A stretch of 13,075 bases of DNA from contig JAGVYJ010000005.1 in NCBI GenBank assembly GCA_018303315.1, positions 1 to 13,075 on the forward strand. The letters run 5' to 3'. This document shows positions 1 through 4,974 of this stretch, piece after piece. Source of the DNA: Candidatus Woesearchaeota archaeon. Its GTDB lineage: Archaea > Nanobdellota > Nanobdellia > Woesearchaeales > JAGVYJ01. The translations under genes were made by a program, and so were the position numbers. Below the pieces are notes generated by a model. The model saw nothing but the letters and a program-made list of their open reading frames with translations, ran no database searches and was not told the origin of the DNA. Numbering within the stretch: the stretch's first letter is position 1; each line of letters begins with the position of its first letter.

Positions 1-193
1 CCGGAGGAGCCTTAGGCTTCCGTGGCGAAGTTGCAACAAAAATGAACATGATGAAGACAAATGCAGTCACCACAAGAAGGGCGAAAAGAAGGGTTATTGC
101 GGGGTCACTGAACAAGGGCATGCCTTGCGCAGAGACAAAAGAAGCTTGCAAAAAGCTGAAAAGAAGTGCCAATGCGATAATCTTTCCCTTCAT
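1..193 (-). CDS. Small exported/membrane protein, partial (C-terminus off the left edge)
   Basis: The minus strand reads open from an ATG at 193 to the window edge, giving 64 codons without a stop. The product begins with a classic signal peptide: Lys residues at 2 and 4, a hydrophobic core at about 5-18, and a small-residue cleavage-like site (SFVSAQG) near residue 22. A second strongly hydrophobic segment at about residues 32-54 is followed by a basic, Pro-rich SPRKPKAPP stretch, which suggests a membrane anchor with a cytosolic tail. A TATA box and a G-rich leader lie upstream at normal archaeal distances, so it probably has its own transcript. I do not recognise the family. An open frame on the opposite strand at 42-314 is low-complexity basic and looks like the antisense shadow of this gene. 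Confidence 0.7.
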   Translation of the reverse strand, partial: MKGKIIALALLFSFLQASFVSAQGMPLFSDPAITLLFALLVVTAFVFIMFIFVATSPRKPKAPP

Positions 194-230
194 GTTACAA
201 CCCCAACGTTACCACTCTGGAGACGTACCA

Positions 231-240
231 AAGTATAAAA
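231..240 (-). promoter_or_regulatory. Putative archaeal TATA box for the leftmost gene
   Basis: On the minus strand this reads TTTTATACTT. Its centre is about 43 nt upstream of the ATG at 193, so a start roughly 26 nt downstream would give a leader of about 16 nt that includes the TTGGGG motif at 201-206. Assigned from spacing and composition only. Confidence 0.5.
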
Positions 241-300
241 AGATTGCGGTTGGGAGTGAAAATGTAAAAATTCAGCAGCCTATTCATAAAAGAAACGCTC

Positions 301-960
301 CTAACCTTCCTTAAGCAGATAATCCAGACCCCTTGCCACTGTTGCTGCCATTTCCGCTCCTAACCAGCCTTGTGCTGCAGTTGCTCCTACGTCTGAATCA
401 AGTAAATAACTGCCATATCTGGCAAATGTTCTGTGATGCAGGACACCCCTTACGGCCTGTCTTACATCGTCAGGTAGCCTGGGTATTTGGATGTGCGGAA
501 CCTCGACTGTCAGGAAGCCATCATCGTACAAATCCATATACACCTTCCTTGCCAGACCATCAGACTTGAGAGGCTCCAACCTGTCGAAGTGCGGAAAGTA
601 GCTTCGCAGAGACTCTACCATCGCTTCAGCTGACCATTCCGCATCAAATTCTGTTAGGTTTGTGTTTGAATTATGGAAATAGAAAACCTGAACGTTTTTA
701 TGCACACCCACCAGGGAATCTTCCCAACCATAAAGAAGTTCTTCAACCTCTTTCCCAAGGATGCGCCTGCCATCGCCACGTGCTTGAAGCACAATCTCCA
801 AGAATGTTCTTTTTTCCGGATTCTCGACTAATTGAACATCATAACCAAAACCACGGAGCTGGCCTGCAACCAAAGGAGCCAGCACCTGTGCTGCCTTTTC
901 GTTTCTATGTTGGCCTGCAGTTATTATTACATTACATGAGTGTGGCATTTTGGGCATCAT
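301..960 (-). CDS. Putative M14-type zinc-dependent deacylase/carboxypeptidase-like protein
   Basis: This 219-aa soluble protein has no signal peptide or membrane segment. The N-terminus (VIITAGQHRNE) resembles the GxHGNE zinc-binding strand of the succinylglutamate desuccinylase/aspartoacylase branch of peptidase family M14, with His18 and Glu21 as candidate ligands. FYFHNSN supplies a possible third ligand (His96), and FLTVEVP places a possible catalytic Glu at residue 153. The 78- and 57-residue spacings are close to those of the family, and an NPxxR-like segment lies at 47-51. The family assignment is an inference from these motifs, and the substrate cannot be told; a role in trimming modified peptides or amino acids is only a guess. 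Two adjacent ATG codons (960 and 957) could serve as start. It follows the CARDB-type protein gene by 57 bp, with a T-rich stretch between them. Confidence 0.6.
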   Translation of the reverse strand: MMPKMPHSCNVIITAGQHRNEKAAQVLAPLVAGQLRGFGYDVQLVENPEKRTFLEIVLQARGDGRRILGKEVEELLYGWEDSLVGVHKNVQVFYFHNSNTNLTEFDAEWSAEAMVESLRSYFPHFDRLEPLKSDGLARKVYMDLYDDGFLTVEVPHIQIPRLPDDVRQAVRGVLHHRTFARYGSYLLDSDVGATAAQGWLGAEMAATVARGLDYLLKEG

Positions 961-965
961 TGAAG

Positions 966-995
966 AAAAAAATAGGGAATGAAAAAAAAGAAAAA
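966..995 (-). terminator. Oligo-T tract, possible archaeal intrinsic terminator
   Basis: Just after the stop codon at 1018-1020, the minus strand carries T5-C-T8 (982-995) and a further T7 run (966-972). Archaeal RNA polymerase can stop at such U-rich tracts without a hairpin. The tracts lie immediately upstream of the 219-aa gene, so they may end the surface-protein transcript, or cause only partial termination into the next gene. Confidence 0.45.
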
Positions 996-1017
996 TGGAG
1001 GGAAAACAAAACAGAGC

Positions 1018-2283
1018 TCAGTAATAGCTCTGTTCCTTACCTTCGCCCTCTTCTGGGCCGCGCATGCGGTTAAAGGCGATTACCAAGCCAACCACAATGA
1101 GCAGCACTATCAGCACGACCAGGCCTATCTCAAGGACATTCCTGAATCGCACATCTGCGCTGCCCCCTGCGACGTCAGCTCTCAGGGTGATTTGCTTCAG
1201 CGTGTTGCCTGAGGCGTCCTGGACAGCTATCGTGAAGAGCTTTTGGCCTTCACTTGCGCCGCTGTCAACACTCAATGTGGCAAGCACGGTCTTGCTTTCA
1301 CCAGCCTCAACCATAACTACATTGCTCGGGTCCATCTCGACAGTTCCGAAGGTAACGCCCTGGGGCACAAACACAAAGCTCTTCTGCTTGGTGCCTGAAT
1401 TCGTTACCGTTAAGGCAAAGACAGCATTTTCACCAGCAGCAACACTTTCTATTGTTGAGCCGATGCTAATGGTCGTCTGCCCCTCGTCTGCCTGAGCCAG
1501 CGGGCAGCTGGAGCTTCGTACAACATTAATTGTGTCTTTCTTCGTGACTGAATCGAAGCCCTCGTTGAACTGCACTTTTGTGACAACATCGTACGCGCCA
1601 GGTTCTGCGCATGTCGGTACTGTCACGAATAAGGCTTCTGTGTTCTTCGAATCGCCTGCGTCAAGCTCATTTATGAAGTCAGAAACACTCAATCCAAGGC
1701 CCGGAACCGACATAGTCACCTTGAGGTCCTCTTCGTCCTGGTCGCCCAGGTTTCGGACACGGACAGTGGATGACAATGTTCTTCCGGCAACAACTGCGTT
1801 TGCTGGATTAAATGCAACGTCCCTTATCTCGACGCTGTGGCGCAGTGCATCGACCTGGAGCAGGTACTCCTTCTGGAATTCGCTTGAATCCCTGTCAGAA
1901 ACGACCACTCTAAGTCGGTAGACATCGTTGTCTACGCGCACAGGCAAGCTCAATGTGAATCTCTTCACATAGCTTGTGTCATTAGTTACGTCAAACGGGC
2001 CAGCACTGTCGTACAGGCGCTCGCCGCGGTTGTTGTATTCGTAGCCGGTAATGTAGGCTGCGACTTCAACATCCTTTGCATCGCCTGTTGCGGTCAGCTC
2101 GACTCTTACGTCGAGGTCCTGGCCTCTTTCAAAGCTGAGCTTGTTGGTGCTAGGCACTGCGGACAGGGCCTTGCCCTCAATCTCAACCTGATCTATGGTG
2201 ACTGGCACAGCCAGTGCACTCATTGCTGAAAGCACGATTCCTATTGCAAACAGCAATGCTATTGTTACAAACTTTTTCTTCAT
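1018..2283 (-). CDS. Membrane-anchored surface protein with CARDB/NEW3-like domains
   Basis: From the ATG at 2283 the product is 421 aa. It starts with a textbook signal peptide (MKKKFVTIALLFAIG, ending near SALA). Residues about 30-148 form a beta-rich domain with the motif AGPFDV. Residues about 149-258 resemble a CARDB-type domain (VVAGRTLSSTVRVRNLGDQDEE). Residues about 270-372 resemble a NEW3/COG1361 domain (TVTNSGTKQKSFVFV, then VEAGESKTVLATL). One transmembrane helix at about 384-404 is followed by a short charged tail, so the bulk faces outside. The frame is open further upstream to an ATG at 2355, but that would bury the signal peptide behind 24 residues and leave almost no room after the distal TATA box, so I chose 2283. 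The first domain recurs at the C-terminus of the large exported protein upstream. Only one N-glycosylation sequon (NDT) is seen. Likely a cell-envelope structural or adhesive protein. Confidence 0.8.
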   Translation of the reverse strand: MKKKFVTIALLFAIGIVLSAMSALAVPVTIDQVEIEGKALSAVPSTNKLSFERGQDLDVRVELTATGDAKDVEVAAYITGYEYNNRGERLYDSAGPFDVTNDTSYVKRFTLSLPVRVDNDVYRLRVVVSDRDSSEFQKEYLLQVDALRHSVEIRDVAFNPANAVVAGRTLSSTVRVRNLGDQDEEDLKVTMSVPGLGLSVSDFINELDAGDSKNTEALFVTVPTCAEPGAYDVVTKVQFNEGFDSVTKKDTINVVRSSSCPLAQADEGQTTISIGSTIESVAAGENAVFALTVTNSGTKQKSFVFVPQGVTFGTVEMDPSNVVMVEAGESKTVLATLSVDSGASEGQKLFTIAVQDASGNTLKQITLRADVAGGSADVRFRNVLEIGLVVLIVLLIVVGLVIAFNRMRGPEEGEGKEQSYY

Positions 2284-2292
2284 TTTTGTTTT

Positions 2293-2300
2293 CCCCCCAA
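2293..2300 (-). promoter_or_regulatory. G-rich leader TTGGGGGG, possible ribosome binding site
   Basis: TTGGGGGG ends 9 nt before the ATG at 2283 and supports that start over the upstream ATG at 2355. A similar TTGGGG or TTGGGGG precedes the other two exported-protein genes on this strand. It is a poor match to the usual GGAGGTG, so the ribosome-binding role is uncertain. Confidence 0.35.
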
Positions 2301-2338
2301 GATGTTTTTTATATTTGGAGCATAAACCATACAGCTTT

Positions 2339-2439
2339 AGGTCGTGTAATCGCAAACTGTATTTAAATATTTCGATTCTTTTAGTATGGCTGAGTAGTTA
2401 CTTCTTCTTACCATCACGAAGTTAAACCACACACGACCT
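2339..2439. repeat. 9-bp inverted repeat flanking the surface-gene promoter
   Basis: AGGTCGTGT at 2339-2347 is exactly inverted as ACACGACCT at 2431-2439. The arms enclose the region with the ATATTTAAATA TATA box. A regulatory role is possible, but chance is not excluded for 9-bp arms 83 bp apart. Confidence 0.35.
2360..2370 (-). promoter_or_regulatory. Putative TATA box for the CARDB-type surface gene
   Basis: The minus strand reads ATATTTAAATA preceded by CGAA, a good archaeal TATA/BRE candidate. It predicts transcription from about 2338 and a leader of roughly 55 nt. A second candidate, AAATATAAAA at about 2307-2316, is 29 nt from the ATG and would instead give a leaderless mRNA. Confidence 0.5.
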
Positions 2440-2461
2440 GCTCACGCTATATGGCGTGAAT

Positions 2462-4777
2462 TTAACCCTTCGATGCTCGTCGTTGCTGATAACTATTCTT
2501 GACTCGTAGGAGCCCTTCCATGGCGTCATCCGGCAATGGAAGCCGGAGCACTTTTGTGCTTGTCCCGCCAGCCTGTATGTCGAATGGGCCGGCTTTCTCC
2601 GAAATGCCGAAGTCGTCAAGGATTACTGTAACAGAGGCCTGCTCCTGGTCGTAGACATCCTCATCGGAAACTGAAATGATTATTACCAGGTCAGAGCCCG
2701 GCGTCAGGCATTCCTGGTTTGGAACAACCATCCCTGAAACCATAAGGGCATCCCTTGCGGAACCCTTGGCCGGGTTAAGCACGTCGACAGCGAAAATCTG
2801 GTTTGCTGTAAGTGAACCGTCGCTTGCCTGCAGCTGCACATTAAAGGCTCCGAGAGCCTTAGGAACCCAGCTGACCATGCCAGTGATTGAATCGATAACC
2901 ATGCCTGCAGGACCCATCATTGCCAGGGAAAAGCTTATCGGGTTGTTGTTCGGGTCTTCGGCATTTGCGTCATACCTGTATTCCTTGGTAAACCTGTTCG
3001 GCCTGTCGAGGAAGAACCTGACTATCGGATTTGATGTGAAGAACGGAGCCTGGTTGATGGGGGCCAGGACATCATTTACCGTGATGGATAATTGTCCTGA
3101 GGCAGTGCCGCCCTGGCCGTCGCTGGCAGTGAATGTTACAGCATAAGGAGGGACTTGCCCCTGCGTGTTGCTTGGTGTCCAGCCGAATGTCCTTGAAGCC
3201 CCTGCTCCGCCGAAGACTGCGCCGGCAGGCACTCCGGTTGCTGTGATTGTGACGGTACCGCCATCGGCATCAGTTGCCGTGACAGAAACTGTCGGTATTG
3301 CCTGGCCCTCGTTTACAGTTAATGGACCGGCAGGGCTTATGGTAAGCACAGGGGGTGTATTAGGCTGGGCAGGAATGACAGGTGTACTTCCGCCGCCGCC
3401 AGCCCCTGCAGCGCCAGCTCTCCCTCCCTGTGTCTGGCCTTCCTGCCCGAGTTTCTCCAAATCGATGCCAAGCTTCTGCTTGACACACTGGTTGCTCAGC
3501 TGCTCCAGCAGCACTGTGTAGTAATTGCCATCAGAACCACAGCTCACCCTGTATAAATCGAACTGGGTCTGCTCAATATAGCTTCCCTTATTATCGAAAG
3601 TTCCGCACTGGGGCCATTGGTCGCCTGCAGAATGCGGGCTGCCGGTTCCTGCTCCGCAGACTGGCAGCTTTGCCTCTACCTGATTTGCGGTTGCAGCCCC
3701 TGACACTGCAAGGCAGTCCTGATAACTCTTGAATGTGAATTGCTGACCGTCTGACTGGTTTATCCTGGGCTCGGAAACATAGTTCCCGCCAGGCGTGCAG
3801 CTGACCAGGAAAAGCTTGTTGCCATTAACCACGTTTCCATTTGCGCCCAGCTGGCCGCACTGGTTCCAGACACCGTCGAATACCGTCTTGCCATTTTTGC
3901 ATGCAACGACGCCCTGCCCGCCTATCCCTGCGGCATTATCACCGAGCTGCTTTCTTTCGTTCCAGTACTTGAGGAATGCGATGAGGTTTGTTGATGGCTC
4001 TCCTGAAGGGGGCATGCCCTGATTGGGGCTCTTGCAGTCGACTACATAATCAGCTGCCGGCGTCTCAGCAGCGCAGCTCTGGCCTGCGCTCACAACCTTT
4101 CTCGCAACCTGGGTCCAGCCGTGCTGCTCGCAGCCTATGCTGTTTTCAGGATGGGTTGCCAGATAAGGAGTGTCATCATACCAAGGGCAGTAAGTCTTCC
4201 CTCCTGAGGTTGTAGGGACATTTGAAGAGCCGTCAGTGGAAATGCCTTTCTCCGAATTCACTCTTTGCGTTTCAGTTAAATAGCCTGAAAGCTGGGCTCT
4301 CTGGTCGCGAAAATCCTGGGTAGCGTAATTCCCTGACGGATAGCCCTGGCCAGCCTGCCTGCAGTCGACAGCCTTTGCCACGACCGGGCCTGACTGGCAG
4401 TTTCCATTGGAAGCTGCCTCGTAATATGTAATGGTAACCCAGGGCCTCCCGTTAAGCCCACAGCCTATCTCCTGGCCCCCGTCCTTCCAGCCGCAGAGGT
4501 TGCCGGATGTCTGGGAAGTGGATGGGGAAGAACTTGCAGATTCCCGCTGGTTGCAGACATACTGATACTGGTCACACCTGGATTTCCATGCAGAAGGGCT
4601 CTGGCATGCCTGGGCCTTTGTGAGCCAGCCTGAGCCGGCATCCCCATAACTGCAGCCTGCACCGCTGCACGGATTTGCGCATTGGTATTCAGTTGCACCA
4701 GCAAAAGAAGCAAGAGCAAATGTAAGCGCAATAGAAAGCAAAAAGAGTACTCCAAGTTTAGCCAGCTTCAAATTCAT
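2462..4777 (-). CDS. Large exported Cys-rich protein with cadherin/Ig-like domains, 3' end frameshifted
   Basis: From the ATG at 4777 the product is 771 aa. A signal peptide spans residues 1-28 (ending ASFAGA). Residues about 30-430 are Cys-rich and hold two pairs of repeats: one with a C...GC...DC pattern (about 94-139 and 197-248) and one with C...QCG...VSC...C (about 293-355 and 374-431). A Gly-rich linker (about 447-464) leads to two beta-sandwich domains of putative-Ig/dystroglycan-cadherin type (about 475-568 and 573-669), with GWTPS, TFTASDGQGG, WVPKALG and LQASDG signatures. The C-terminal domain (about 685 onwards, AGPFDI) matches the first domain of the neighbouring surface protein. 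That match stops where the frame shifts at 2513-2515. Deleting one G restores a coherent tail ending at 2422, for about 784 aa. No C-terminal anchor is visible, so it may be secreted or held by partners. An in-frame GTG at 4789 is possible but less likely because the ATG begins the signal peptide. Function unknown; an envelope or adhesion role is inferred. Confidence 0.8.
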   Translation of the reverse strand: MNLKLAKLGVLFLLSIALTFALASFAGATEYQCANPCSGAGCSYGDAGSGWLTKAQACQSPSAWKSRCDQYQYVCNQRESASSSPSTSQTSGNLCGWKDGGQEIGCGLNGRPWVTITYYEAASNGNCQSGPVVAKAVDCRQAGQGYPSGNYATQDFRDQRAQLSGYLTETQRVNSEKGISTDGSSNVPTTSGGKTYCPWYDDTPYLATHPENSIGCEQHGWTQVARKVVSAGQSCAAETPAADYVVDCKSPNQGMPPSGEPSTNLIAFLKYWNERKQLGDNAAGIGGQGVVACKNGKTVFDGVWNQCGQLGANGNVVNGNKLFLVSCTPGGNYVSEPRINQSDGQQFTFKSYQDCLAVSGAATANQVEAKLPVCGAGTGSPHSAGDQWPQCGTFDNKGSYIEQTQFDLYRVSCGSDGNYYTVLLEQLSNQCVKQKLGIDLEKLGQEGQTQGGRAGAAGAGGGGSTPVIPAQPNTPPVLTISPAGPLTVNEGQAIPTVSVTATDADGGTVTITATGVPAGAVFGGAGASRTFGWTPSNTQGQVPPYAVTFTASDGQGGTASGQLSITVNDVLAPINQAPFFTSNPIVRFFLDRPNRFTKEYRYDANAEDPNNNPISFSLAMMGPAGMVIDSITGMVSWVPKALGAFNVQLQASDGSLTANQIFAVDVLNPAKGSARDALMVSGMVVPNQECLTPGSDLVIIISVSDEDVYDQEQASVTVILDDFGISEKAGPFDIQAGGTSTKVLRLPLPDDAMEGLLRVKNSYQQRRASKG
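2513..2515 (-). other. Apparent frameshift at a GGG run in the large surface-protein gene
   Basis: The annotated frame ends GLLRVKNSYQQRRASKG, which matches nothing nearby. With one G fewer, the same bases read EGSYESRIVISNDEHRR and continue to a stop at 2422-2424. That version aligns with NDVYRLRVVVSDRDSSE of the neighbouring protein, in the right place after the shared AGPFD and LxLP motifs. Either an indel in the assembly or a real mutation. Confidence 0.65.
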
Positions 4778-4799
4778 AACCCCCAACACATTTTAACTA

Positions 4800-4807
4800 T
4801 TATATAA
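4800..4807 (-). promoter_or_regulatory. Putative TATA box for the large exported protein
   Basis: TTATATAA is centred about 26 nt upstream of the ATG at 4777. With archaeal spacing, transcription would start at or near the ATG itself, implying a leaderless or nearly leaderless mRNA. Confidence 0.55.
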
Positions 4808-4826
4808 TAGCGATATTTATTCGCTA
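4808..4826. repeat. Short inverted repeat in the divergent promoter region, possible operator
   Basis: TAGCGA and TCGCTA form perfect 6-bp arms around the 7-bp spacer TATTTAT. The element abuts the TATA box of the minus-strand surface gene, where a BRE or a regulator would sit. It lies about 95 bp upstream of the aglB TATA candidate. Operator function is inferred from position only. Confidence 0.4.
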
Positions 4827-4919
4827 CTGGGAAATAACTAACTATTTATAAACCTTATGTTTATAACGTACAAACTTAAAACCGGCTATGCAAAATAGGC
4901 AGGCAGATTCCATACAAAA

Positions 4920-4929
4920 TTATTTAAAC
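4920..4929 (+). promoter_or_regulatory. Putative TATA box for aglB
   Basis: TTATTTAAAC with an A-rich upstream flank (CAAAA) predicts transcription from about 4950, leaving a leader of about 25 nt that contains the GGAGTGA ribosome binding site. Other AT-rich candidates lie at about 4843-4852 and 4858-4866. Confidence 0.5.
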
Positions 4930-4961
4930 AACCCCCAGCTAACGCAGAATTCAAAAACAGT

Positions 4962-4968
4962 GGAGTGA
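4962..4968 (+). promoter_or_regulatory. Shine-Dalgarno sequence that fixes the TTG start of aglB
   Basis: GGAGTGA is close to the archaeal consensus GGAGGTGA and ends 6 nt before TTG at 4975. Its own TGA (4966-4968) is an in-frame stop, so no start further upstream is possible. No in-frame ATG occurs before the first transmembrane segment, so TTG is the best start. Confidence 0.65.
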
Positions 4969-4974
4969 AACATA

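Noticed and set aside
42..314. Plus-strand open frame of 90 codons
   Set aside because: It is antisense to a signal-peptide gene with a TATA box, and its own translation is basic and low in structure.
2284..2355. Upstream ATG at 2355 as the start of the CARDB-type protein
   Set aside because: It would place 24 residues before a perfect signal peptide, and it sits only about 10 nt from the distal TATA box, upstream of the expected transcription start.
2442..2459. Hairpin TCACGC-TATATG-GCGTGA as a terminator
   Set aside because: It lies inside the frame-corrected coding tail, has no T-run after it, and archaeal termination does not depend on hairpins.
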